64,000 nt of DNA from Diphasiastrum complanatum (GCA_029204225.1 CM055111.1:22909772-22973771); one strand, 5' to 3'; numbered from the stretch's first letter, positions 24,601-33,923 are shown. The notes: generated by a model from the letters alone, not told the origin. Numbers and translations are program-made.

Positions 24601-27600
24601 CTCCTTAGACTCATGGTCTAGGATGTTGTTGTTGTTGTTCTTCTTCTAGTTGATGTTGGTTGCTGGACTGATTAGGCATTTGTTTCCTGTCATTTGTAGC
24701 ACTCTTCTTCTTGGGATGTTGTTGTTTGCTTGTAAGCAAGGCAACGAATTTACAGTTGGAAGAGGAAGACACTTTTCTTTTCACTTCTTCATGCAAAATA
24801 CTAAATGACACTTTGTGCAGTGTCAAGGCGGAAGTGTTGCTAAATAGTAACACTAAATTGTCATAGGTAGCTGGAAGACTGGAAAGTAATGCCATAACAT
24901 CATCTTCTTCTGAGATAGGTGCCCCTATTGATTGAATTAGCTACTTGAAATTGTTTAGATGACCAAACTCTAAATTGTTCTCACTCATTTAGATGGGCCA
25001 AAAACTTCTTCCTTTAAAAAAGGCAAGTGGTGACATCTACTGTCTCATATAAGCTAGTAAAGATGTCCCAAGCTTCCTTAGAAGTGGAACAACTCACCAC
25101 ATGGGCTACTTGTGGATTTTTAAGATTCAGGAAGATGATGGCTAGGGTTTTTGCCATCTTTGGCTTCCCATTGGGCAAGCTGTTTTGGTAGTTGATTAGG
25201 CTTTGCTATGGTATCACTAATGTAGCCCCATAGTTCCTTTTCAATGAGTATCATCCTCATCTTGAATTTCCACATGTGGATGTCATCATTGTTAAACTTT
25301 GCCATCAGATGGATTTCTAAGGGATTAGCTTCCATGTTTAGATAAATGGAACAATCAAGAAACATAAACAAAGTAAGCAATTGTTACATGAGACAGATAG
25401 AGATGACCTGGCTCTGATACCAATTGTTGAGGAGTGGCTTGGACTATGGCGGAATATTGGGCTCTCCAAGAGGAATTTCTTGAAGTTGATTTTGAATGTA
25501 TAAGGGGGTTTTGATCTTTTAATTGCTATGAGACTATGTGTGTTTCATGTAATGTTCTCAATCATTCTTTAATGTGAAATCAGTTTCATACTAGGTGTCG
25601 AAGATGACCATCGAAGATAGCTATCAAGTAGGCATGTGTGATAGTTGTTGCTATCTTCTACAGAGGACTAATTATCATGGAAGAAGTGCGATACGGTAAT
25701 AGAAGAGAAGATGTGTTAGGATCCAATCATGGATCCAACATATTCTGACGAGATCAGTAGCTCCAGAGGTCATAGGACCAATTTGAGACAATTGATGACT
25801 CCCCATTAGAGGCACTTTAGGCCAGTTGTGTCTAGATGTGTTGCAGTTGCAAACCAGAGTACTTATGCGATGTGTTGCGTGGCGAGTTTGGTAGAGCCGA
25901 TGTACAACTGACCAAGTTAACATGTAACTTGGCGAGCATTGACTAGGGTTCGTCGGCATGTGACCGATGTGGTCTTATGGCCACATGCGTACGTTGGGCA
26001 TGGGGGTAGCGTAGCAGTAAGACACTGTATTCATGGTTCAAGGGGGTAGACTTGGTAGGCTAAGTGGACTAATTACCCACATGTGTGCCAAGTGTCCTAG
26101 GACCAAAATAGCAGGTAGTGAGATTGCATGAACTTCCGAAGTCCATTGTCTCAAATAGGGATCCCAAGTTCACAGGAACATTATGGACAATGATGTTTGC
26201 CAAGTTGGGAACACAATTGCGGATGAGTAGTAGTGAACACCTACAAACGGATGGGCAGACTGAGAGAGTCAAGCAGGTCCTAGAGGATATGCTTAGAGCA
26301 TGCGTTAGTGAAACACAAACTAGCTGGTTGAAATATTTGCCACTAGTAGCGTATGCGTATAATGATTAAAAAGCATGTGTCCACAGGGATGAACCCATTT
26401 GAGCTCAATTATGGATTGCTGCCGACGAGTCCAGCGACTCCTACGAAGGTGCCTAGCGCTGCAGAGTTCTTGACTCAGATGCAGGCTAAGTTGGATTTAG
26501 AGCATTTGTCTTCTTCTAAATCTCGTGACATAGCTAGAAAAGTTCAATGATTTCTTACCATCCACTGCAGGTCAAAATGCCTATACACAAGTTTTCTTGA
26601 TTTGGATTCATGTAGAATCACACTCTGATTTCTTTTCTGCTTTAATTCATGCTCTTAATAATAAGATTAGCTACAAATGCTCTGCAGCTTTTCATGTTCT
26701 TTTTGAGTCTTAAGTTTGTATAGTTCGCATAAAGCAGTTTCAGAATATATTGAAAGAGAATTGAAAGTGCAGAAATTTCTTTTTGTTTGATGGAGGAGAA
26801 GAGAGAGAAGCTCACCTAACTGTAGTATTTGTATCTTTGCTACAGGAAGGATGCAAATGCCTTTTATACATGGTTCTTCATGCTCGTGTAGTGCTTGATT
26901 TGTTTGAGAATCCAAAGTTTGAGATAGCGTTTCAGCAAGTGGAAGGGGATTTTGATTCATTCCATGGCAGATGGACCCTTGATGCTTTGGGAAATCAACA
27001 TACCTTATTAAAGTATGTTGTGGACATGAAAATGCACAAGGATTTCCTTCTTCCTGAAACTATTGTTGAGGAGGTGCAAATATTTTTCTTTGACTTCCAA
27101 TCTTCAGGTGTCTACTAGCATGTGTAAATGTTCTGGTTAAGCTCGATTGTGTTTATGATCTGAAGGCCCAAAGCTTCCATGTAGACTTTACTTCCACATG
27201 TAATTGTGTAGGTTGTTTATGAGGATCTTCCTGAAAATCTGTGTGCAATTCGAGATCGGGTGGAGCTTGGCCAAGCTTCATTCAAAGTTCCTGAGAAGAA
27301 TTACAAACATGGTTATGAAGGTTCTGAAGATAGCAACAACAATGCTAATGCTCCTCAGAGTGTGGTACTTAAAAATGATAATGTGAACCTGGACACGGAG
27401 ACATGTGCATCTAAGTTATCAAAAAAGCGAAAAACTCCCGTAGCAGGCCTTCAAAGAGAGTTTGGGGTCTTGGAGAAAGAATTGCTGAGGTTTATCGCCG
27501 AAAATGGAAAGATGGGAGTCATGCCGATGAGGTGGCAGTTGCGACACTATGGACGTATAGATCTTGAAAAGGCAATAGCACGAATGGGTGGGTTTATACG

Positions 27601-30600
27601 AGTTGCAGCTCGCTTGGGTCTTTCATTAACCTACAAGCAGCGAAAACCAAAGGGATACTGGGACAACCTAGAAAACATTAGACAAGAGGTATGCTCCATC
27701 TCCTATATTGTTTGTCATAAAAAATAATTGATGTCTACTTACATATTACGTTTTTTTTTTAGTGCAATAAACATTCTGGATGCTTAATACTTTCCAGCAT
27801 GTACCATCTTTATCCCTAGAAGTTGATAAAGGAGTTTTGTTAAGTTACTACAAGCAGCTCCTTTCATGCCATTATTGGATTGGTAACTCTCTCAATATTT
27901 ACGAGCACGGTAAAGTAATGGGTTGACTGTGCTGCATGAACTAGTATCCTCAAAGTTAGTGTTTATATCAATTATAATCAGAATAAGCATTCCATCTAGC
28001 AGTAACAAGATTTTTAGTGTTTTCAGTGTATTAGAACGGCAACTTTCATTTATAGCTTAACATCTTTTTGGCAGAATTAAAATGACTGGCAGTAATGATT
28101 ATGGTATCCTTGTAATCTGGAGTAGTCTATTCTGGCATATAGATTTATAAATTCTAGTATAAATTTATAAAACAATCTAGTTCCATGAAAGATACATATT
28201 TGTGTACCATGGTAATAAAAACTTTAACAAGCACACATGCCAAACAATGTAGCACTTGTAGCATTATGAATGTTGTAGTAAAATGTTCAACTAAAGTTAT
28301 AAAGGCTAGAATTCTTGGAAGTAAGGTGCTTGCTTAACCTGCCATAAGTACAGAGATAGCCACACCTCACACATCAGTTGGCTGGGAACGGTTCATGCCC
28401 AAAAGACTCTTCACCTTGCTGGAGTTACTTTTCCAACAAATTCTATTCCTGATATGACAAGGATTTTGAACATAAGAAAACAAGGTGTCCATCACATTTG
28501 ATGGCGTAGTGACCACAAAATGGGAAAGAAATATGCGCCACATCATTGGAGAACTCACATGGTGAAGTGTCATAAATAAAGTAACAGTCGAGGTTTTCTG
28601 GTCCTCTTTTCCTGTTTGGTTTATTTCTGTCTATGCACAGATCATGATAGCTGGGGTAATGCATTGTGACCACTTTTGGGCTGTCACACCCCTAGAAAGG
28701 TTCACCCATAAACATGCTAATGTGCTACATTTCTAAAACTTCCACGTTCTCAGGTTCCTTGTCACAATGTTTTACTGGAGCAGAATTGGAGGCCACAAAC
28801 TGAGCTTTTTATTATAAAACCAAGAGGTAAGCTCAAGTTGACACTGAGTCCCAGACCACCTTTGAACATTCAAAAGAAACCTTTCTTAATAAGAAGAGTT
28901 AGGTTTTGATATTGATGAATTGGAACAACTCCCTATAAATTTGTTCTTCAATACCTCTTGGCTACGCTCTGGAGTGGCTGACAATTTGTACTAGCAATGA
29001 ATGAGAAGCAAATCTGGGAGTCCAGGCAGTTGGGGACCAGCACCTAAAAGAACACTATGGAGTGAGCTTTGTGAGTCATGGGACAACGAATTTCCAAGAG
29101 CTGTGAGACAAATAAGAACAGATAGAATGAATAGAAACGGGTCCTAGGGACCTAAGACAGGATTTGCGATTCCCAGGGACTAAGGAATCGAGCAGTGAAA
29201 ACGTCGGTAACCTCTAGGACATAAAGCATTAGATGGTGGATCTTGATTGTTGGTTATCTTAGATTTGCAATCCCAGTGATTAAGGCATCAAGCAGTGAAG
29301 CGTTCCAGAACGGAATGTTTTTTTTTCTTTTTCGGGTTTTCTTTGTAAAAATGTTGTGTCTTATGAAAACCAAACAAAAGCCTAGAAAGTTCAAAAAACA
29401 ATGAAAGATATTAAGTGTTAGGAACGGTAAATAAATTATACACGTAGTTGCATTAGAACCACACTCTCTGGTTATGGGACTAGCATCCATGCACCTGGAA
29501 GATGTTCTGATAGATCTTTAAGTCCTGTTGGGAACTCTTCTACAGAGTCGTACCTTCTCGCATATAATGCAAGGTACTGTGCTCTTTTACATGTTTAGAA
29601 GCAATTACCGGTAACTGAAGCAAGTTTAATCCAAATTCCAGAAAACTTTATCCTCATGAGGTTTGATTTCCTCTCTTGGTAGCACTCCTTCCTCAACACT
29701 CTAGGTTTCTAACATGCAAGCTTTGGCTTTGATATCAACATCACTAACAAGGCATGACAAAAAGTCACTAACTTGGCACAGGTGCATTGCGTAAAATAGA
29801 ACTCCCTAGATTTTGAAACCTACTATTGCTCCTAGTTTGTGGCTGTCCTACTCGGGTTTGGCTATAAAAACAAATTGAAGGTTCCCTCTCTCCCTTTTTT
29901 TTTTTTTTTTCCAAATCAGATGCTCCAAAACGTAGGGCCCGGTGCAACTGAGTTTAGAACTATCAGTAACAATCAGATTATTAGCATAAACTAACACCTT
30001 GATTTCTTCAAACTTTATAAAACATAATTTACCCAAAAACCAAATACTAGGAAAAAGAATTTCTTGATTTGAATCATAGAACCCACGGTTCTCAGAACCG
30101 TGGGTCCTGAGAACCGTGGGGTGAACTGTACCACGGTTCATGAACCGTGCCGTGGTATGGTTCCTCTAATCAATTAATTAATTTCCATTTTCCCCCAAGG
30201 CATTTTTGGTCCTCATTTCACAGATTTCAAAATGGTCCTCAAATTTCACAAATGGTCCTCAGATTTCACAGATTTTTGGCATTACATGGATTTCACAGAT
30301 TCAAATGATTTTACAGATTTCACAGATGATTTCACAGATTTTTTTGGCCTTTTTTTTGCATATTTTTGGGCTATTCTTGGGGGTGGGAAACTAAAAAAAA
30401 TTAATTAATTAATTGGATGGTTCACCATGGTTCAGCCTAGATTTTTGGTGAACCGTACGGTTCACTGTATGGTTTTGAGAACCATGGTGAACTGTCCACG
30501 GTTCTCAAATTCTATGATTTGAATCTTTTGGATTTTGTTCAAACTGATTTGAATCTCAATCTGAATTCTTTTTATTCGAATCTTCAGGATGATCCTCTAT

Positions 30601-33033
30601 ACCATTTGCACGCGTAACTTTGCCACAACCAAAACATCATGTGTACCATCCTTAGAAGCCCATTCCGACCATTTTGGGTCGGAACGTTCCTGGAGTTCCG
30701 GAACTTTCCTGGTCGGAACGAGTTTTTTTTATTAAAAAAAAAAGAGGTAAAAACCCTGCTGGCCCGCGCATTAGCCATTTCTGTGCTTTTTCTGTCATCA
30801 TTGTTTGGGTATATCAGTGTGATCAGCTGCAGGATTGTGTGGTCCTCACCAGACATTATAGAGAGTCCCATCTTAGCCTCAGATGACGTCTCACCATAGG
30901 ATTTATTTTCATAGTACTATGTTATCAGACATGACGTGTTTCTTTTTCTATCAGATGTACGGCGAACGCATAACTATTTTATGGATGTTTTTTGCTTACA
31001 TTTATGGCTCTTCCCTAAACCCTGCTCGGATTATATGATGGTTATTCTCCAGTTCCGTTACGTTTCATCAAGAATGTTTCTTGGTTTCAAAATAATTTCA
31101 TGGTTTTGTTGATAAATGTATGGTAGTGGGTCAGATCGTATTTTAGATAAAAAATTTAGCCGAGCACCGTAGGTTGTTCCTATTGACATGAATTCTCAGG
31201 TTATTTTTACTCCATTCAACACTCCTAGTTAATAGTCTGATTATTGTAATTAATTGTCTGTTCATTAGTAAATCTGTTTAATGTAGTTAATTTTCTGTTT
31301 TTAAGTTAGTTAGCTGAATTTTTACATAAATTAATTTCTTTGTAAAAAAACGTAGTTTTTTTTGGGGGGCATCGTTCCGGAACGGAATGCGTTCCAGAAT
31401 GCGTTCCGTTTCGGAACGGGCAACTAAGGTACCATCCATAGTACCCACGGTTCTCAGAACCGTGGGGTGAACCGTACCACGGTTCATGAACCGTGGTACA
31501 GTTCATGATAAATAAATAAATAATTAATTAATTAATGTTTGATAAAAAATGAACTAAAGAAAATAAAAAATTAATTAATTAATAACTACACGGTTCACCA
31601 CGGTTCTGGTCAAAAAAAATTGAGAACCATACGGTTCACTGTACGGTTCTCAGAACCGTGGTGAACCGGCCACGGTTCATTAATTCTATGGTACCATCTA
31701 GAACCTTCTCTATGATTGGAATATCTACTGCAAAATCTAGGACCTCTGTTGCAACCAAAATCTCCGCCCACCATCTAGAGCCTCTATTGCAACTAGAATC
31801 TCTACTGCATCATCAGCCTCTACCACAAGATGTGTACAAGAATCTCCTCTCCCATATAGTGTGACCCATGACATATATTAGAGTGCGCATTTACACGAAG
31901 CTGTCCCTTTTTGAATACCATGTGGCTCATGACGTATATCCTAGCCATCCACTACATTTGGAACATCTTGTGAATCATCTAGTACATAATAAGATCATGG
32001 ACAAAAGCACACACCAATCAAAAGGGCAATCATCTTGCCTATATGTCTGCCACCAAGAGTTAGCTTAGCCTCTATCAATGCATTGTACTTCAAGAAATGC
32101 ATGCAAAAGAACAATCTACACAAGCTTGAAGCTAGAATCTCAAAATTGCCAAGCCATTGCAATCATATCAGCATCAGTATTGGATAAATAAATAAGACAC
32201 TAGTGTATTCAACTAGCTTGCCAATTCAATGTCCACATATAAAGATGAAGAAACGTATGCAAGTGGAAACCGTCAACTTTTCTTGTGCAACAGTAACAAA
32301 AATGATGTGGACGAATCAAACATGAATGGGAACGAGTGAAATAAGAAAAAAAGTGAAGTGACAAAAAATAGGGGAAATGGAACGATAGTGGAAACATCAA
32401 AAAGTGGATTCAAAGAATACCAGTGAAAAGTATGTAATAAGAAGCTATTGAGGGTGCGGAATCTTGTCGTCACCCCAGGTATAATAAGCTGAAAATGACT
32501 ACTAAATACATAGTCAATGGATGTTGAAGAATCAACAAGTGTATTTTAAGTAAAGTCATTGGAGAAACCCTCCAAAACTAGGTTCTAGATGGCCATGAAG
32601 CCTATCAACATATGTTATAAAAATCAACATGCAGAAGATTTTCACCAAATAATTTTTCTTTTTTAATCACTTCTAGCTAAATGATGTCCTTAATTTGGAA
32701 AGATATGGCTTCAATACTTCGGTTTTGTTCAATATCCATCTACTCTATGCATTGGAGATCTAACTTCAATTCAGTTTCTGATGAAATTTTATTTGATTTA
32801 CAGTCAACTTTCCTGCATTTACTACAAAAATCTCTTTGCATTTGTTAGCACTTTTACGTCTATTTGTGACTGCAAAATTGAACTCTCTGCACAGCCACGT
32901 ATAGTATCAGTAGTAGAACTAGTTAGGCTTATCCTTGAAAAATTATGTTGCTGTGGGACAGATTCTTGTTTTCCAGAAGGATAATGGGGAGGAGACCACT
33001 ATCATGCCAACCAGGAAATCACTTGAAAAAGCT

Positions 33034-33106
<73 letters not shown>

Positions 33107-33923
33107 ATTTATGGGTTATCGAATGTTACTCTCTCTCTTAGTCTCGTAACTCGTTGGATCAATTTCAATTTTCAAAGATAACGTATGAGTACTCTTTCGT
33201 GACTGACAGAATCAAAACTGACAGGAGAAATTTCTGAGCTTCCTATTATTTTCTTTTGGGAGTGTTTTTGTCTGTTCAACTATAGTTAAAGCCATGCAGT
33301 TTTTAAGCGGATCATTTGTAAAATGATTAAACTGGTGCCTCTTTTAAGTACTATATACTTAAAAGTCACCAATAGGTTCAGGTTGACCTCTTTGCCCAAC
33401 TTCCAGGAGTAAGGAGGCTTGTTTGGAATTGTAAACAGCCAAATAAATATCATTCATGTATACATTATGAACATAAAACAATGAAAAGGTAGAAATGCTA
33501 ATATTTTTTTAGAGAGGGGCAGTCTGAAGGTGCATAATAAGTCTATTGGAGAGTGGTTATGCTTATATAAATACACATTCAAGGAAGCTGCGTTTGTATT
33601 TTCTCTTTTAGTTTATAAAATTTTGCAGATTTCTGTCAGCCTACAGCTATAGATGTACCAATAGCTTAGCTTCCTCTGTACTCTTGATGAACACAGGACG
33701 TTTTGATATTGCACGTGCTTTGGAAAAATGGGGAGGCTTACTGGAAGTTGCTCAAATGTTGGGACTTAAAACCAGAAGAGGTGTGACTTTCAAGAAGGAC
33801 AAGTTTCTAGAAAATGAGGAGACAACTACTCATGATACAAGTGGAAGAAAAGTTCCCCTCAAAATGTCCTTCCCAGTCAAATCCTTGAAATGGCTAAAGA
33901 CTCAACATGCTACAAGGCAGTAA
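6468..33923 (+). CDS. Plastid-type two-domain polyketide cyclase/START-like protein
   Basis: Ten exons join in frame: 6468-7258, 7710-7830, 15757-15842, 16981-17470, 17638-17735, 20077-20143, 26846-27073, 27212-27688, 32962-33034, 33697-33923 (2658 nt, 885 aa). Order: a basic Ser-rich N-terminus (1-215) with no clear domain; START-like domain 1 from about 220 (TEDRVWDVLTDYERLAEFIP) to 375; a linker; START-like domain 2 at about 499-645 (IEDVWAVLTAYEKLPEFIP, then YMVLHARVVLDL); and two copies of a C-terminal motif at about 705-767 and 795-835 (PMR..LR..GR.DLEKAI.RMGGF and PTRKSLEKAGRFDIARALEKWGG). The closest relative I know is Arabidopsis At5g08720, predicted plastidial, biochemical role unestablished; binding of a hydrophobic ligand is inferred from the fold. 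The N-terminus is longer than in Arabidopsis, and the start is the first in-frame ATG after a stop at 6378. Confidence 0.88.
7710..7830 (+). CDS. Gene 1 exon 2
   Basis: Acceptor TTTTCAG. Encodes ERIPCPHPGRIWLHQRG and YWHIEASVVLDLQEFPHS, the most conserved part of domain 1. Donor TCG|GTGTGT, phase 0. Confidence 0.9.
7831..8859. other. Intron 2, left part: unassigned
   Basis: No intact ORF. Scattered - strand frames (8088-8387 and neighbours) look like a decayed non-LTR coding region but no catalytic motif can be placed. Confidence 0.3.
9038..9483 (+). repeat. 5' LTR of the short element
   Basis: Starts TGTTAGAAGTAATAAATG, contains a TATA-like 'ctatttatatgtac' near 9320, CT and CTT-rich tracts and ends CCTACA. 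Confidence 0.93.
9484..9496 (+). other. Primer-binding site
   Basis: TGGTATCAGAGCC, a perfect match to the plant initiator-Met tRNA complement, immediately after the LTR. Confidence 0.95.
9552..10382 (+). pseudogene. Internal ORF of the short element (copia INT-RT spacer remnant)
   Basis: 276 codons open, first ATG at 9630. Two blocks match the copia at 54.9-56.4 kb: LEPF..NDGCISEELY and HSLKPFCINGGG in one, GQQGPHLEHFGEQG with a following SWLSESLRD in the other. They occur in the opposite order to that copy, so the region has been rearranged. No enzymatic motif is present. Confidence 0.65.
10646..10653 (+). other. Polypurine tract
   Basis: AAGGAGGG directly before the 3' LTR start; the usual primer for plus-strand DNA synthesis. 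Confidence 0.85.
10654..11099 (+). repeat. 3' LTR of the short element
   Basis: Same length as the 5' LTR with about six transitions. Followed by the second GTTTC target copy. Confidence 0.93.
11430..12243 (-). repeat. Gypsy leader with degenerate tandem repeats
   Basis: Between the gypsy primer-binding site and gag, the - strand repeats short units like gctgaaaatgggcg many times (strongest 11870-12120). This creates a long open frame rich in FQ, FS and P that has no homology to a known protein; it reads as untranslated leader. Confidence 0.6.
12244..12256 (-). other. Gypsy primer-binding site
   Basis: On the - strand TGGTATCAGAGTA. The LTR should lie at higher coordinates (about 12260 to near 13187), now split by MITE A; its far end is not determined. 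Confidence 0.6.
12290..12843. mobile_element. MITE A (C(A/T)TAGAA family, 8-bp target duplication)
   Basis: 554 bp with inverted ends CATAGAA...TTCTATG and flanking octamers CTATGGTT at 12282-12289 and 12844-12851. Both terminal regions carry clusters of ACGGTTC/GAACCGT in both orientations. The centre holds degenerate repeats of 'cacagatttcacagatga' and TTAATTAA tracts. There is no coding capacity. It sits 33 bp from the gypsy primer-binding site, inside the presumed gypsy LTR. Confidence 0.88.
12852..15756. other. Intron 2, right part: presumed gypsy LTR remainder and unassigned DNA
   Basis: 12852-13187 probably completes the gypsy LTR. From 13190 to 15756 only short frames occur and I see no recognisable domain. 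Confidence 0.35.
15757..15842 (+). CDS. Gene 1 exon 3
   Basis: Small exon coding AEGKELQFSMVDGDFK and AGRWFLQPGS, the middle of domain 1. Acceptor TTGGTAG, donor AA|GTATGG (phase 2). It is too short to stand out as an ORF. Confidence 0.85.
16981..17470 (+). CDS. Gene 1 exon 4
   Basis: Acceptor GCTTGTAG. Encodes LGTTILRYEVNVIPRLLFPA, the end of domain 1 with DLPLNLCALAERAE, then the inter-domain linker to VDEVHLRRLNDPL. Donor TTG|GTAAGT, phase 0. Confidence 0.9.
17638..17735 (+). CDS. Gene 1 exon 5
   Basis: Acceptor GTCTTTAG. Encodes HWRVITAITVEAPIEDVW, the first strand and helix of START-like domain 2, ending PE at donor GA|GTAAGT. Confidence 0.9.
18574..18627. repeat. (GA)27 microsatellite in intron 5
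   Basis: Uninterrupted GA tract; the SLSLSL-type frames on the - strand are artefacts of it. Confidence 0.97.
19105..19116 (-). other. LTR primer-binding site in intron 5
   Basis: On the - strand TGGTATCGGAGC, one mismatch to the canonical site. The LTR side begins about 19118 (- strand LTR end ...CTTCACA) and extends right for an unknown length; no coding sequence remains on the left. Confidence 0.55.
20077..20143 (+). CDS. Gene 1 exon 6
   Basis: Acceptor TTTTGCAG. Encodes FIPNLSQSKVLYREENHV and RILQ. Donor CAG|GTTATC, phase 0; 67 nt. Confidence 0.88.
20625..22230 (-). pseudogene. Ty3/gypsy protease and RT-start remnant in intron 6
   Basis: - strand frames: 21431-21676 contains VVVLLDTSSSHNMINSRLV, a gypsy protease site with DTS in place of DTG; 21041-21427 continues with VYKFKHEDLPHVL; 20625-20891 has LKLGYIQPSCSPFASPILLV, the start of the gypsy RT. 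It matches the gypsy at 63180-63995 but lacks a block between the protease tail and the VYKF motif. From 21700 to 22230 lies decayed gag. Confidence 0.75.
22264..23345 (-). pseudogene. Copia gag-protease fragment in intron 6
   Basis: - strand blocks: LLSSLPSSYENWVMVIST (gag), FCKYCKRMNHEIRDC (zinc knuckle), WFLDSEATQHMVCH (protease site, with DSE in place of DSG) and LVPKVLYVPDMATNLLS-like sequence. It stops before integrase and abuts gypsy sequence. The leader at 23284-23343 is repeated at 25643-25710. Confidence 0.75.
24240..25422 (-). pseudogene. Decayed copia gag with primer-binding site in intron 6
   Basis: On the - strand a primer-binding site TGGTATCAGAGCC (25410-25422) is followed by gag blocks MWKFKMRMILIEKELWGYIS (25120-25380) and LLSSLPATYDNLVLLFSN (24611-24895), then remnants of the pre-integrase region. 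The LTR should begin at 25425 (TGTTGAGGAG on +); its outer end is uncertain. Confidence 0.7.
25998..26050 (+). other. tRNA-like A/B-box segment (possible SINE trace)
   Basis: TAGCGTAGCAGT resembles a Pol III A box and GGTTCAAGG a B box about 20 bp later, closer than in tRNA. Weak; no tail or target duplication found. Confidence 0.15.
26060..26550 (+). pseudogene. Gypsy integrase fragment in intron 6
   Basis: The frame 26118-26369 has LPKSIVSNRDPKFTGTLW and HLQTDGQTERVKQVLEDMLR, the catalytic Asp and Glu regions of gypsy integrase; a stop at 26370 precedes HVSTGMNPFELNYGLLP. A CAKC-like zinc finger remnant lies before it. The same family recurs on the - strand near 61.8-62.1 kb. Exon 7 of gene 1 begins 296 bp later. 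Confidence 0.8.
26846..27073 (+). CDS. Gene 1 exon 7
   Basis: Acceptor GCTACAG. Encodes EGCKCLLYMVLHARVVLDLF and QVEGDFDSFHGRW, the core of domain 2. Donor GAG|GTGCAA, phase 0. It lies about 300 bp downstream of an intronic gypsy integrase remnant. Confidence 0.9.
27212..27688 (+). CDS. Gene 1 exon 8
   Basis: Acceptor TTGTGTAG. Encodes VVYEDLPENLCAIRDRVEL, closing domain 2, a charged spacer with KKRK, and the first C-terminal motif (GRIDLEKAIARMGGF) with RKPKGYWDNLENIRQE. Donor GAG|GTATGC. Confidence 0.9.
27689..29847. other. Intron 8, left part: unassigned
   Basis: AT-rich DNA without recognisable coding. A short imperfect duplication (about 40 bp around 29160 and 29265, 'aatc.agcagtgaa') is present. 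Confidence 0.4.
29848..30074 (-). pseudogene. Decayed copia RT remnant
   Basis: The - strand frame contains LCFIKFEEIKVLVYANNLIV, where YANN stands at the place of the copia catalytic YVDD. MITE B is inserted just upstream of it. Confidence 0.45.
30075..30516. mobile_element. MITE B (C(A/T)TAGAA family)
   Basis: 442 bp, ends CATAGAA...TTCTATG, flanked by ATTTGAAT at 30067-30074 and 30517-30524. Same architecture as MITE A: terminal GAACCGT palindrome clusters, central 'cacagatttcacagat' repeats and TTAATTAA. Confidence 0.9.
30651..31428. mobile_element. MITE D (related family with GGAACG palindromes)
   Basis: 778 bp, inverted ends CTTAGAAGCCCATTCCGA and (complement of the right end) CTTAGTTGCCCGTTCCGA, flanked by GTACCATC at 30643-30650 and 31429-31436. 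Terminal regions carry GGAACG/CGTTCC clusters. No coding sequence. Its ends resemble those of MITEs A-C (C(A/T)TAGAA), suggesting the same transposase group; 8-bp duplications fit hAT-type elements. Confidence 0.8.
31437..31690. mobile_element. MITE C (short C(A/T)TAGAA family member)
   Basis: 254 bp, ends CATAG...CTATG, flanked by GTACCATC at 31429-31436 and 31691-31698. It lacks most of the central cacagat repeats but keeps the GAACCGT clusters. Its left target copy is the right target copy of MITE D. Confidence 0.9.
31699..32961. other. Intron 8, right part: unassigned
   Basis: Short frames only; no recognisable domain. It ends at the acceptor of exon 9. Confidence 0.4.
32962..33034 (+). 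CDS. Gene 1 exon 9
   Basis: Encodes ILVFQKDNGEETTIMPTRKS then LEKA, opening the second C-terminal motif. The acceptor GTGGGACAG at 32961 gives the same spacing as the Arabidopsis protein as I recall it; a second in-frame acceptor, TTTTCCAG at 32976, would remove five residues. The donor G|GTCTCT is the first unit of a CT microsatellite. Confidence 0.78.
33035..33101. repeat. (CT)n-(CA)n compound microsatellite at the exon 9 donor
   Basis: The first GT of the intron is directly continuous with CTCTCT..., followed by about 14 CA units. Confidence 0.95.
33697..33923 (+). CDS. Gene 1 exon 10 (terminal)
   Basis: Acceptor AACACAG. Encodes RFDIARALEKWGGLLEVAQM and a basic tail, stop TAA at 33921. 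No clear AATAAA signal follows closely. Confidence 0.88.

Noticed and set aside
25640-25750. Exact outer LTR boundary of the intron 6 copia
   Set aside because: Several CA dinucleotides are possible and no partner LTR is present, so no boundary is claimed.
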